A stretch of DNA of 64,000 nt from Garcia nutans (lineage: Eukaryota > Streptophyta > Magnoliopsida > Malpighiales > Euphorbiaceae). The position numbers and the translations under genes were made by a program. The notes under the pieces were generated by a model. The model was not told the DNA's origin, did no database searches, and saw nothing but the letters and a program-made list of their open reading frames with translations. Each line of letters opens with the position of its first letter. The stretch's first letter is position 1. Shown piece after piece: positions 41,243-53,768 of this stretch. The stretch spans positions 30,496,001 to 30,560,000 of the forward strand of contig CANTUV010000008.1 in the NCBI GenBank assembly GCA_947685225.1, written 5' to 3'.

Positions 41243-43734
41243 TGATTTTACTAATATTCACATCAAATCCATAGGGATTTTGAGAGAATTGAAGATGGAT
41301 GTTGAAGATTTGGCATAATATTCAAGTAAGTTCTCTCTCTTGATTTCCTTTGTTCTTTTTGAAGTTGTGTTTGAGGTGGATGAATTATTGTTAATAGTAT
41401 GATTAAGGTTGTTGTGGTGTGTTTATAAGTATTGAAATTGAATTAAGGATAAGAAGTTAGGTTGGTGTTGGTGATGAAAGAGTAAGAGTTGTGTTTAGTG
41501 AAGTTGAAATTTTTCTGTTTTACAATTAGTAAAGGCTGTGACTTGTATGATTTTTAATTAAATATAGAAAAATTTTCTTGAAGTGAATTTTTGATATGTT
41601 GTGCCTATATGAGTCTAGAATGACTGAAAAATATGTTGATTCGATTTTGGAATAGTTATGATTTTGGAAAGATTATTTTTATTAGACCTGTTCCAGCAGG
41701 TACCATAACTGAGACAGCTATCTTTCGGGATTTTTAATAAAATGTAAAAAAATCATATCCAATTGAATTTTGGATATGTTGTTTCTTAGCGAGTCTATTA
41801 TTTGAGAAAAATAATTTGGAACCACGTTGATTGAATTTAATTTACGGAATTCAAAAAGTTCAGAACTGCTGCCAGGATGCAGGGCAATTGGAGCAGTCTG
41901 GTTGGGTGAACTATTTGACCAAGATTTTGTGTTCAGTTTGATCTGAAATTTTGAAGGAATGATTTTAAGATGTAAAACTAAATTCTGTAAAAATTTTAGA
42001 GTTTTTATTCGAGTAGATTATTTTATACAATTTTTCAAAATAAGGATTAAGTTGAGTCCAAAACCTGAATTTACTATTCATATGGTCATTTTGCTAATAT
42101 TCCTTTTGGATTAGGTTGTGAAGAGGTTGAATTGCCCTAATCTAAGTGTTGAGGATTCTTGGAAGAGTAAGTGTATAGATTGGTGTGAGTTGGTTTTAAG
42201 GTAAGTACAAACTACATTATTGCATACATTCATATGATATTGAGACATATTTGATTATAAATGTGATAAGGAATCTAATGCATTGTGGTTGTATATTAAT
42301 AATGTTATGTTTGGTATAATGTGAATGTTATGATGAGCATGTAAAATATGTGTTAATGCCATTGATTATATCCATTTGAATAATGAATTGATTAATGTGA
42401 TTTGAAATATAACGAAATGTGAAATGTGCAAGATGTGATGATGAAATGAAATGTAAAAGATATGATGTTATGAAGAGTTGCTTTATTGTGATTTGAGATC
42501 ATATGAGATATGAGGCCATGATTGTTGGCTATGATGATGGAAATGAGATGATTGAGGCATGTTTGCCTAATTTGCTTATGAGAATGAAATGAATTGAGAA
42601 AGAAATGTATAAAGATATAAATGAAAAGAATTTTGTGTTTAATTTGTTATTCAACCTTCAGAGTTCTGGGTTTGGTGGCATGCCTATAAAGTACTGGATA
42701 GGTGAAAAGACCGGGTCGTAAGCCGATTCCAGTTGATAAATGTGAAATGTGAATTATAGTAACAGTCTTGCCGGGTTGAGGATCTCCTTGGTTTATCCGG
42801 GTTGAGGTCCAAGAGACTGGGTCTGTTACAGGTAACAGTCTTGCCGGGTTGAGGATTTCCTCGAGTTTAGCCGAGTTGAGGTCCAAGAGACTGGGTCTGT
42901 TACCCTATCCATGGATAGAGATATATATATCGCCTACGGGCTTGATGATTGTGATTATGGACCAAAGCAGTAACTCTGAACTTTGAATAGCATATTAGTG
43001 TCTTTTGGGCCCATGCTTGTCTTTGTTTAAATGTGATTCATGAAATGTGAAATGAATGAATAATGAGACCAATAATTATTTTTGTTTAAATGTGAATTGT
43101 GGAATAAGATGTAATGTTATGAGATATATGATGATAATTATGAATGTTTTAATAAGTCATGGAATTGTGGGTTGTATTAATGAAATACGTGCTTATGTAT
43201 ATAATTATGAGATTAGTAGAAATATATATAAGGTGTAATTAAAATGGGAAAATATGATAAGAAAATAATAATATATGAAGTTAACATATAAGTATGATTG
43301 TCTGTTATATATGTTTATAATATTTATTTGTACTACTAAGCTTTCGGGCTTAGCGCGGTTGTATAAATCGCGCAGGTGAGTAGGTGGTTGATCTGGAAGT
43401 CAAACTGTTATGCCACGAGAAGGGTAAGAGTATTTCGAGACCAACTAGAAGGTGATGCATATATGTATAATTTCGTTATGTTGTATTTTCTGACAAGAAT
43501 GTATTCATAAGTATAAAAGAAATTTTGGTAAAGACAAGATTATCATATATATGTAAGATTATTGAAAGTATAATGATTTTGTAAATGTTCTATATTTAAA
43601 TTAATGTAATATTTTTTGAACTCAGATATAGGTTTTTAAACTGTAACAAAAAGTGACATTCTTATACTTTATATACGTACTGTATGTATACCCGGTATAT
43701 GTATAGTACTTATATAGAGTATGGGGGTGTTACA
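40634..43734 (+). mobile_element. LTR of the solo-LTR family (block A) inside the env-like ORF
   Basis: Starts TGTAATATCCCC and ends GGGGGTGTTACA, 3101 bp. Its blocks match the minus-strand solo LTR at 23557 (whose target duplications fix the same end) and, in the middle (41500-42100), the Tekay LTRs. Unlike the other solo LTRs it lacks matching 5-bp flanks (AGAAT left, GTTAT right). Microsatellites lie at 41031-41054 (TAA), 41188-41206 (CTT) and 41211-41240 (GA). Confidence 0.78.
41031..41240 (+). repeat. Microsatellite cluster (TAA)n, (TA)n, (CTT)n, (GA)n
   Basis: Within the LTR block: TAA repeat 41031-41054, TA repeat about 41133-41152, CTT repeat 41188-41206 and GA repeat 41211-41240. 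The last two form a CT/GA pair that could be mutable. Confidence 0.85.
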
Positions 43735-43765
43735 GTTATACTGTACGTTAGTAGTATGTGATAAT
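43735..43765 (+). mobile_element. Left stub of LTR block B
   Basis: 31 bp between block A and the chromovirus, including the ATAAT target duplication (43761-43765). It joins 53461-53768 once the chromovirus is removed. The joined piece is the 3' end of a Tekay-like LTR. Confidence 0.65.
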
Positions 43766-46179
43766 TGTAACACCCCTTCCCAACCTACATATGTAAGCTG
43801 AGTAGAGGCGCCACACTAACCTAATGTTGCTACCAATTTTACTTAGTCAAATTTTAGTTCCGATTTTTACAAAATTTTTGCCATAGTTTCGCCTAAAAAT
43901 TGAGTCCCAAGTGTCGACAAAACCGGTTTTTTTCTTATTTTTAAAAACATTTTACACAAACCAATGCAAACAAAATCATTCTCAGTACACTCCCAATAAA
44001 TCCCCCTTGTAACCTCAACTACAACCTGCAAAAAGAATTTACACTTCTAGTACAAAATAAAATAAAGGTTTTGTGACAACCCCCATATTTAAATATTACA
44101 CAGCGGAAGTTATAAAATATTTACATATTTACAAATTCATATACATCAAAACTCAAGTTTTACAACACATAAAATTTATACATGATTGGCAAGTCTGCTC
44201 TGATCTTTAAGCTCCCAAAATGGATTCTTCAAGGTCTACTCTCACTAGGTCTTGATGAACTCTCGGGTTCAACTCTATCCACTCTACTACCTGCGCGATT
44301 AAACACTATCGCGCTAAGCCAACGGCTTAGTAAGATAAAACATGCTAACGGTATGCTTTAATGAAATGCAATGCCACATATGTTATTGATAAGATCAACA
44401 TCATAAATATAAAGTTAACCACACAATTATGCATTTCACAAATCATAGTCATATGAGCATACCACATTTCAACATCTTTTCACATTCAACATTAATCAAT
44501 CATACTCCATAACCAACATCTCATTTCATTAAACTCATAACATTATTTAGGACATTCATATAACCTTGACACCTATGGGCCCAACAAGTATTTAATACGA
44601 TATTCAGAGTTCAGAGTTACTGCTTTGGTTCATAGTCACAATAACCACGCCCGTAGGCAATGTATATACATGTATCTCTATCCATGATCACATTATATCT
44701 CACATAGCATCATTCATAAATATCAACATTTCATTCCACATTACTCATGAAACACATTACCATTCACAATGCACAACATAACATTGTTCAATCTCAACAA
44801 TGCAATTAGGGCAAAGAACAATTGATTATAACATTCATTGATTCAAGTGTGTTTAAAGTGTTTAGGGTTAGGTTTAAGGACCAACCTACCTTTGGAGAAC
44901 CAAAGCAATGCAAGAAGAACAAAGAATTAAAACCCTAACCATAAATAGTACATTCTGGTTTTAAACTCCATTTTATCCTTATTTTGAAAAATTGTATAAA
45001 ATAATCTACTTGACTAAAAATTCTAAAATTTTTACAGAATTTATTTTTGTATCTTAAAATCATCCCTTTAAAATTTCAGATCAAACTGAACACAAAATCT
45101 TGGTCAAATAGTTCACCTAACCAGACTACCCCAATTGCCCTGCATCCTGGCAGCAGTTCTGAACTTTGTGAATTCCATAAATCAAATTCAATCAACGTGA
45201 TTCCAAATTATTTTTCTCAAATACTAAACTCACTAAGAAACAACATATCCAAAATTCGATTGGATATGATTTTTCTACATTTTATTAAAAATCCCGAAAT
45301 ATAGCTGTCCCAGTTAAGGTACCTGCTGGAACAGGTCTAATGAAAATAATCTTTCTAAACTCATAACCATTCCAAAATCGAATCAACATATTTTTCAGTC
45401 ATTCTAGACTCATAGAGGCACAAAATATCAAAAATTCACTTCAAGAACATTTTTCTAAAATTAATTAAAAATCATACAAGTCACAGCCTTTACTAATCCT
45501 AAAACAGAAACAATTTCACTAAACACCAATCTTACTCTTCCATCACCAACACCAACCCAACTTCTCATCTATCAAGAAAAATCAATACTTACAATCATAC
45601 CATAAGCAACTTAATCATACCACTTCAAAAGAATTGAAGAAATTAGAGAAAAGATCTTACCTTAGTTAAAAACTTTTTAAATCAACACTTGAACACTTAA
45701 TCTTTCTTCAATTTAAGCTTGAAATCATCAAAACCATCACTTGTCTCTTTCTTTCTCTTTGGCTATGGAGGGCCGGCCATCAACAAGAAGAAGAAGAAGA
45801 AATGATGAAGAAAACACAAGTCAAACCTTCTTTAAATATCCACCATGTGATTTTATCCAAGCAATTACCAAAGTGCCCTTATTCACATAATTATCTTTTT
45901 GTCTTATATGTGCCCAATTAAGTAATTTACCAATCTCAAATAAATATCTTCTCTTGCATTGACCAAGCCTTTTGACCACTTTATATGTCATATATATTAA
46001 CATATACACAACATATAAATTTGTCTCTAAACCCTATTTCTTCCCAAAATACATATACATATACTTTCTCTTCTCAATTTCTTTTCTCTTACAATTTAAC
46101 ACATATATTCAATCCAATATATAACAATAACAACAACAACAATATGCAAAACTTCTAGGGCATAAATGAGGATATTACA
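43766..46179 (-). repeat. 3' LTR of the chromovirus
   Basis: 2414 bp. On the minus strand it starts TGTAATATCC and ends GGGGTGTTACA. It includes a short ORF (45047-45304) conserved in the other LTR only because the LTRs are copies. Confidence 0.94.
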
Positions 46180-46192
46180 ATTCTCCCCCTCT
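46180..46192 (-). other. Polypurine tract of the chromovirus
   Basis: AGAGGGGGAGAAT on the minus strand, directly before the 3' LTR. Confidence 0.85.
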
Positions 46193-46225
46193 AAAAAGAA
46201 ATTTCGTCCTCGAAATTACCTGATA

Positions 46226-49147
46226 TCAACTCTGAAATAGTTGAGGATATTGCTCTCGCATAGTTTGCTCACTTTCCCAAGTTGCTTCTTCTTTTGCATG
46301 ATTCTTCCAAAGAATCTTCACCAATGGCACTTTCTTGTTCCTCAATTCTTTCACATCACGTGCCAAGATAGCAACTGGTTCTTCTTCAAATGTCAAATCT
46401 GGGCTCACTTCGATAGACTCAAATGGCAACACATGAGATGGATCTGACCTGTACCTCCTCAACATAGAAACATGGAATACATTATGAATACGATCCAACT
46501 CAGGTGGCAAAGCAAGTCGATATGCAACTGGCCCAACTCTTTCTAACACTTCATACGGCCCAATGAAACGAGGACTCAATTTTCCTTTCCGACCGAACCT
46601 CAAAATCTTCTTCCAAGGAGATACTTTCAAAAACACCTTATCTCCAACATCAAACTGAATGTCTCTCCTCTTCAGATCTGCATAAGACTTCTGTCGGTCT
46701 GAAGCTGCTTTTAACCTACCTCGGATCAACTTCACTTTTTCCTCAGTTTCTTGAATCAAATCAGGTCCAATTATTTTACCTTCACCAAGTTCACTCCAAC
46801 AAAGAGGTGTTCTGCACCGTCTACCATACAATGCCTCGAACGGTGCCATACCAATGCTAGATTGGTGACTGTTGTTGTAAGCAAACTCCACAAGAGGTAA
46901 GAATCTATCCCAACTTCCAGTGAAATCGATGACACAGCTTCTCAACATATCCTCAATAATCTGTATCACCCTCTCTGACTGTCCATCCGTCTGTGGATGA
47001 AAAGCAGTACTGAAGTGTAGTCGAGAACCCAAAGCACTATGCAAACTCTTCCAAAATCTTGAAGTAAACCGGGGATCTCGATCAGACACTAAAGAAGTTG
47101 GAACACCATGCAATTTCACAATCTCCTGAATATACAGCTCAGCCAATCTCTCCAAAGAGTAATCCATCCGCACCGGAAGGAAATGAGCTGTCTTCGTCAA
47201 TCTATCCACAATCACCCATATAGCATCATGCTTCTTTTGTGTCAATGGCAAACCAGACACAAAATCCATTGTCACTCTTTCCCATTTCCATTCTGGCACT
47301 GACAATGGTTGAAGCAACCCGGTTGGAACTTGATGCTCTGCTTTAACCTTCTGACAAGTGAGACATTTAGATACAAACTCAGCAATGTCTCTCTTCAACC
47401 CAATCCACCAATAATGCTGTCTCAAATCATGATACATCTTGGTATTACCCGGATGCATAGCAAACATCGACTGATGTGCTTCTTCCAAAATAACTCTCTT
47501 CAAATCAGCATCATCGGGTACACATAATCTGCTCTTGAACCAGAGACTCCCATCATCTCTCACAACAAAATCTCTAGTCTTTCCATCGTGACAATCTGAA
47601 ATAATCTTCTGAATCTTCATATCAGTCAACTGAGCCTCTCTGATCTGATCCAATAAAACTGGTTTCAAATGCAATTGTGCCAACAATGCATCATCATCAC
47701 AAGATACAAAGTTAGCACGCAGAGCTCTCAATTCAACAAGCAATGAGAGCGAATAAATTGTTAAACCAGCTAAAGACTTCCGACTTAACGCATCAGCAAC
47801 AACATTTGCTTTACCTGGATGATAGTCAATCAAACAGTCGTAGTCTTTAATCAACTCCAACCATCTCCTCTGACAAAGATTGAGTTCTTTCTGGACACCC
47901 AAATACTTCAAACTCTTGTGATCAGTGTAGATGAAACATTTCTCCCCAAACAGATAGTGGCGCCAAATCTTCAATGCAAACACATTGGCAGCCAATTCCA
48001 AATCATGGGTTGGATAGTTAAGCTCATGCGGTTTCAACTGTCGAGATGCATAAGCTATAACTTTACCTTCTTGCATCAATACACACCCCAAACCTCTATG
48101 TGAAGCATCACTGTAGATCACATAAGGTTTACCTTCAACAGGTAAAGTAAGAACAGGCGCTTGAGTTAACAATTCTCTCAACTGCTCAAAACTCGCCTGA
48201 CACTGATCCGTCCACACAAATCTCACTCCCTTACGAAGCAATCTGGTGAGTGGAGTAGCTATCAAAGAAAACCCTTTCACAAACCGCCTGTAATAGCCTG
48301 CCAAACCCAGAAAACTTCTAATCTCAGTCACAGACTTGGGTGGACTCCAATTCAATATAGCTTCAACTTTGCTCGGATCAACTCTAATACCCTCTGCTGA
48401 AACTATATGTCCGAGAAAAGCTACTTGATCCAACCAGAACTCACATTTCGACAATTTGGCAAATAACTGCTTTTCTCTCAAAATCTGCAACACAATCCGC
48501 AGATGCATATCATGTTCCTCTTCATTCCGCGAATACACTAGTATATCATCAATGAAGACCACTACAAACTGATCCAAATAGGGCCTAAACACCCTATTCA
48601 TCAAATCCATAAAAGCTACAGGTGCATTCGTCAGACCAAAAGGCATAACTAGAAATTCATAATGCCCATACCTGGTCCGAAAAGCAGTCTTAGGAACATC
48701 TTCACTTCTTACCCTCAGCTGATGGTACCCAGATCTCAAATCAATTTTGGAGAACACTGACGCTCCCTTCAACTGATCAAAGAGATCATCGATTCTAGGC
48801 AAAGTATATTTATTCTTAATGGTCACCTTGTTCAATTGCCTATAATCGATACACAACCTCATAGTACCATCTTTCTTCTTCACAAAAAGCACAGGAGCTC
48901 CCCAAGGAGAAACACTGGGGCGAATAAATCCTTTGTCCAACAACTCCTGTAATTGCACTTTCAACTCCCTCAATTCTGCTGGTGCCATTCTATAAGGAGT
49001 AATGGAGATAGGAGCGGTACCAGGCAACAATTCAATACCAAACTCCACGTCTCTTTCAGGAGGCAATCCTGGCAACTCCTCTGGAAAAACATCTGGGAAC
49101 TCTGCCACTGTGGCAATGCTATCAATTTGAGAACCTTTTTACTCTAG
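46226..49147 (-). CDS. Chromovirus pol: RT, RNase H, integrase, chromodomain
   Basis: An open stretch of about 960 residues read from 49108 to 46226; the frame is really the continuation of gag-protease after a frameshift near 49130, so the ATG at 49108 is not a natural start. RT: RMAPAELRELKVQLQELLDK, YRQLNKVTIKNKYTLPRIDD, VVFIDDILVYS (catalytic FIDD). RNase H: VIYSDASHRGLGCVLMQEG, VVADALSRK. Integrase: zinc finger HPGNTKMYHDL...CLTCQ, catalytic D, D, E in TMDFVSGLP, LVSDRDPRFTSRFW, GQSERVIQ, then the GPY/F-type module (SPRFIGPYEVLERVGPVAYRL). The end carries a chromodomain-like motif (VPLVKILWKN, EEATWE), which in this group targets heterochromatin. No internal stop in this part. Confidence 0.92.
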
Positions 49148-49238
49148 TATCTACCACATGAGCAAGATAGGCATCACACCCCTTCCTAATCAATCTCCTG
49201 GCTGCAACAGCTGAAACAAATAAGGAAGCTAGCTGTTC

Positions 49239-49802
49239 TTACTCATTAGATACTATTACCTCTCTACCATCACCAGTTCTCAAAGAAACAATTTTCTTTT
49301 TACAATCCACCACAGCTCCATGTCGAGATAGCCAATCCATGCCTAAGATCACATCATATTCCTTAAATGGCATCTCAATCAAATCTCCAAGGAACTCCTC
49401 ACCCTGCACCCTCACTACACTATTCCAGTGCACCTTACTCACAACCACACTATGCCCTAACGGATTTGTCACTAACACATCAAATCCTAGGGACTCAGCA
49501 TGCATATCATACATAGGCAAAACAGATGCACTAATATATGAATGTGTGGAACCCGGATCAATCAAAGCAAGTACTGGAGTATTAAATAAAGAAAAAGTAC
49601 CAGCTATGACTGCCGATGCACCCGGCTGCCTCTGCATAACATACATCCTCTGGGAAGATCCAACCTCCTCTGGTCTACCCTCCTTGGATGTAGCACCTCC
49701 TCTAAAACTGAACCCTGGTCTACCTCCTCGGCTGGCACCTCTGCCTCCTCTGCCTCCCCTCACACTAGCTCGAGAAGCAGCAGAATCAACTGACATCTGC
49801 TC
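49239..49802 (-). pseudogene. Chromovirus protease region
   Basis: In frame with gag upstream. Glycine/arginine-rich linker (VRGGRGGRGASRGGRPGFSF), then an aspartic protease: FNTPVLALIDPGSTHSYIS, where the active-site triad reads D-P-G instead of the usual D-S-G, and YDVILGMDWLSRHGAVVDC. A stop at about 49239 precedes the region leading to RT. The DPG change and the stop suggest the copy cannot mature its proteins. Confidence 0.85.
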
Positions 49803-50873
49803 CTACCTCTCAGGACAGTCTCTCACAAAGTGGTCAGGTGATCCACACCTGAAGCATACCCCTGATCTACTATGCCTCCAACAAATGCCCCCATGTCTTC
49901 CACCACACTGGTTACACAAAGGTAAGGTGGATCTCTGAACTCCAGGAGTAGGAGCACTCGCTACTGAAGCTGCAGGTCTAAATCTCTGCCTCTGGAACTG
50001 CACTGACCTACCCGCTGGTCTCTGGCTCCTACTACTCCGAGGAACAAAACTTCCTCTACCCCTCTTCGCAGAAGAAGACCCTGCCTCTAACTGGGGCCTT
50101 CTAACCCTAACCTCCTCCTCTGAAACAGCTGCAATAACTTGAGCTCGCTCTACACTTCGAGCTGCTGCCACAAGTTGTGAGAAATCCTGATATCTGGATC
50201 CAGCCACTAAGCACATGATCGAGGGCCTCAATCCCTCCTCAAATCGCCGACATCTATCAATCTCATCAGCAATGATGCCCCCAGCATACTGGCTCAGTCG
50301 AATAAACTCAACCTCATACTCAGTTACGGTCCGATGATCTTGCTTCAAATCTAGAAACTCTCTTTTCTTCCCATCTTTATACTCCCTAGGAGTATACTTC
50401 AACTCAAATTCTCTCAGAAAATCCGCATAAGACAGGGTTGGTGGATCATCCATCGAATGTGGCACCGTCTTCCACCAATCGTAGGCGTCCTTCTGTAGCA
50501 AAGATCTTGCATAGTCAAACTTTTCCTCTGAAGTGGCTTGTAACTGAACAAATACCCTCTGTACTCTGTCAAGCCACTGCTCTGCCACAGCTGGATCAGT
50601 AGTGCCTACAAAATCTTCAGCTCCATACTTCCTCAGTTTGTCATAATGCCTCACAGAAACTAAAGGCTGAGGGGGTGGTGGCTGTGGTTGCATAGGTGCT
50701 GGTCTCATAGCTTCCATCATATTCCTAAACCAGGCTGGCGGAACCTCCTCCCCAGCTGGTCTACCCGACACCGAAATAGGTGCCTCCTCAACACTGTCAA
50801 CTCTAGTTCCCTCAGCAGGAGCAATACTCTCGGCACTACCCTCAATCGACTGACGAGAGTGAGAATCCATCAC
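49803..50873 (-). CDS. Chromovirus gag
   Basis: 356 residues from the ATG at 50873. A proline-rich N-terminus (PAPMQPQPPPPQPL) is followed by the Ty3/gypsy gag domain (GTTDPAVAEQWLDRVQRVFV, DAYDWWKTVPH, REFELKYTPREY, FIRLSQYAGGII, FEEGLRPSI). A zinc knuckle CFRCGSPDHFVRDC (CX2CX4HX4C) lies next to a preceding Cys/His-rich CNQCGGRHGGIC. The stop at 49803-49805 is TAG where CAG is likely, since the frame continues into protease. Gag forms the virus-like particle. Confidence 0.92.
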   Translation of the reverse strand: MMDSHSRQSIEGSAESIAPAEGTRVDSVEEAPISVSGRPAGEEVPPAWFRNMMEAMRPAPMQPQPPPPQPLVSVRHYDKLRKYGAEDFVGTTDPAVAEQWLDRVQRVFVQLQATSEEKFDYARSLLQKDAYDWWKTVPHSMDDPPTLSYADFLREFELKYTPREYKDGKKREFLDLKQDHRTVTEYEVEFIRLSQYAGGIIADEIDRCRRFEEGLRPSIMCLVAGSRYQDFSQLVAAARSVERAQVIAAVSEEEVRVRRPQLEAGSSSAKRGRGSFVPRSSRSQRPAGRSVQFQRQRFRPAASVASAPTPGVQRSTLPLCNQCGGRHGGICWRHSRSGVCFRCGSPDHFVRDCPER

Positions 50874-51020
50874 AACCTAAGTCTGCAAACACAACAGAAT
50901 ACCTCTTATTAAAGATCAGAGACTGCCAATCCCAAACATGTATTTTTGTTCAAAAACTCACTTTTTAAGTAAAAATAGTCTTTTTCTTACATTTTACCTA
51001 GGTTGAGAATCTCAAACCTA

Positions 51021-51034
51021 GGCTCTGATACCAA
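51021..51034 (-). other. Primer binding site, tRNA-iMet type
   Basis: TTGGTATCAGAGCC on the minus strand, six bases inside the 5' LTR. It matches the initiator methionine tRNA 3' end used by most chromoviruses. Confidence 0.9.
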
Positions 51035-51040
51035 AACAAT

Positions 51041-53455
51041 TGTAACACCCCTTCCCAACCTACATATGTAAGCTGAGTAGAGGCGCCACACTAACCTAAT
51101 GTTGCTACCAATTTTACTTAGTCAAATTTTAGTTCCGATTTTTACAAAATTTTTGCCATAGTTTCGCCTAAAAATTGAGTCCCAAGAGTCGACAAAACCG
51201 GTTTTTTTCTTATTTTTAAAAACATTTTACACAAACCAATGCAAACAAAATCATTCTCAGTACACTCCCAATAAATCCCCCTTGTAACCTCAACTACAAC
51301 CTGCAAAAAGAATTTACACTTCTAGTACAACATAAAATAAAGGTTTTGTGACAACCCCCATATTTAAATATTACACAGCGGAAGTTATAAAATATTTACA
51401 TATTTACAAATTCATATACATCAAAACTCAAGTTTTACAACACATAAAATTTATACATGATTGGCAAGTCTGCTCTGATCTTTAAGCTCCCAAAATGGAT
51501 TCTTCAAGGTCTACTCTCACTAGGTCTTGATGAACTCTCGGGTTCAACTCTATCCACTCTACTACCTGCGCGATTAAACACTATCGCGCTAAGCCAACGG
51601 CTTAGTAAGATAAAACATGCTAACGGTATGCTTTAATGAAATGCAATGCCACATATGTTATTGATAAGATCAACATCATAAATATAAAGTTAACCACACA
51701 ATTATGCATTTCACAAATCATAGTCATATGAGCATACCACATTTCAAAATCTTTTCACATTCAACATTAATCAATCATACTCCATAACCAACATCTCATT
51801 TCATTAAACTCATAACATTATTTAGGACATTCATATAACCTTGACACCTATGGGCCCAACAAGTATTTAATACGATATTCAGAGTTCAGAGTTACTGCTT
51901 TGGTTCATAGTCACAATAATCACGCCCGTAGGCAATGTATATACATGTATCTCTATCCATGATCACATTATATCTCACATAGCATCATTCATAAATATCA
52001 ACATTTCATTCCACATTACTCATGAAACACATTACCATTCACAATGCACAACATAACATTGTTCAATCTCAACAATGCAATTAGGGCAAAGAACAATTGA
52101 TTATAACATTCATTGATTCAAGTGTGTTTAAAGTGTTTAGGGTTAGGTTTAAGGACCAACCTACCTTTGGAGAACCAAAGCAATGCAAGAAGAACAAAGA
52201 ATTAAAACCCTAACCATAAATAGTACATTCTGGTTTTAAACTCCATTTTATCCTTATTTTGAAAAATTGTATAAAATAATTTACTTGACTAAAAATTCTA
52301 AAATTTTTACAGAATTTATTTTTGTATCTTAAAATCATCCCTTTAAAATTTCAGATCAAACTGAACACAAAATCTTGGTCAAATAGTTCACCTAACCAGA
52401 CTGCCCCAATTGCCCTGCATCCTGGCAGCAGTTCTGAACTTTGTGAATTCCATAAATCAAATTCAATCAACGTGATTCCAAATTATTTTTCTCAAATACT
52501 AAACTCACTAAGAAACAACATATCCAAAATTCGATTGGATATGATTTTTCTACATTTTATTAAAAATCCCGAAATATAGCTGTCCCAGTTAAGGTACCTG
52601 CTGGAACAGGTCTAATGAAAATAATCTTTCTAAACTCATAACCATTCCAAAATCGAATCAACATATTTTTCAGTCATTCTAGACTCATAGAGGCACAACA
52701 TATCAAAAATTCACTTCAAGAACATTTTTATAAAATTAATTAAAAATCATACAAGTCACAGCCTTTACTAATCCTAAAACAGAAACAATTTCACTAAACA
52801 CCAATCTTACTCTTCCATCACCAACACCAACCCAACTTCTCATCTATCAAGCAAAATCAATACTTACAATCATACCATAAAGCAACTTAATCATACCACT
52901 TCAAAAGAATTGAAGAAATTAGAGAAAAGATCTTACCTTAGTTAAAAACTTCTTAAATCAACACTTGAACACTTAATCTTTCTTCAATTTAAGCTTGAAA
53001 TCATCAAAACCATCACTTGTCTCTTTCTTTCTCTTTGGCTATGGAGGGCCGGCCATCAACAAGAAGAAGAAGAAGAAATGATGAAGAAAACACAAGTCAA
53101 ACCTTCTTTAAATATCCACCATGTGATTTTATCCAAGCAATTACCAAAGTGCCCTTATTCACATAATTATCTTTTTGTCTTATATGTGCCCAATTAAGTA
53201 ATTTACCAATCTCAAATAAATATCTTCTCTTGCATTGACCAAGCCTTTTGACCACTTTATATGTCATATATATTAACATATACACAACATATAAATTTGT
53301 CTCTAAACCCTATTTCTTCCCAAAATACATATACATATACTTTCTCTTCTCAATTTCTTTTCTCTTACAATTTAACACATATATTCAATCCAATATATAA
53401 CAATAACAACAACAACAATATGCAAAACTTCTAGGGCATAAATGAGGATATTACA
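51041..53455 (-). repeat. 5' LTR of the chromovirus
   Basis: 2415 bp, near-identical to 43766-46179. It includes a GGCCGGCC site and an (AAG)n tract at about 53058-53078. Confidence 0.94.
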
Positions 53456-53460
53456 ATAAT

Positions 53461-53768
53461 AATAAACCTCTACTTATTTTGTATTAGAAGTGTGAACTCT
53501 TCTTGCAGGTTTGTAGTTGAGGGTATAAGGTGGATTCATTGGGAGTGTATTGAAACTGATTGCATTGGTTTGTGTAAAAATATTTTCAAAAATCAGAAGA
53601 AAAAAAACCAGTTTTGTCGACACTTGGGATCCAATTTCTAGGCGAACCTCTGGCAAAATTTTTGTAAAACCGGAACTAAAATTCAAATTAAGTAAAATTG
53701 GTAGCAACATTAAGATAGTGTGGCGCCTCTACTCGGCTTACACATGTAGGCTGGGAAGGGGTGTTACA
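53461..53768 (+). mobile_element. 3' end of LTR block B (plus orientation)
   Basis: Contains TTGCAGGTTTGTAGTTGAGG, TTTTGTCGACACTTGGGA and ends GGGAAGGGGTGTTACA at 53768. It closely matches the ends of the solo LTRs at 32915 and 60946 and the chromovirus LTR ends. The env-like frame restarts at the next base. The missing front of this LTR is replaced by block A. Confidence 0.8.

Larger units (their letters stand above)
43766..53455 (-). mobile_element. Tekay/Del-type chromovirus, complete structure
   Basis: A 9690-bp element in minus orientation with ATAAT at both sides (43761-43765, 53456-53460). In its own direction: 5' LTR 51041-53455, tRNA-iMet primer site, gag, protease, RT-RNase H-integrase with chromodomain, purine tract, 3' LTR 43766-46179. 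The LTRs (2414 and 2415 bp) differ at about ten positions and one 1-bp indel by eye. Two stops and one frameshift lie in gag-protease-pol, so it looks recently dead or dependent on help. It is the most deeply nested element of the window. Confidence 0.95.

Noticed and set aside
45047..45304. 85-codon ORF repeated at 52322-52579 and, in related form, at 59119-59547 on the minus strand
   Set aside because: Located in LTR core blocks shared by the family. The repetition is explained by LTR homology, and the peptide has no recognisable domain.
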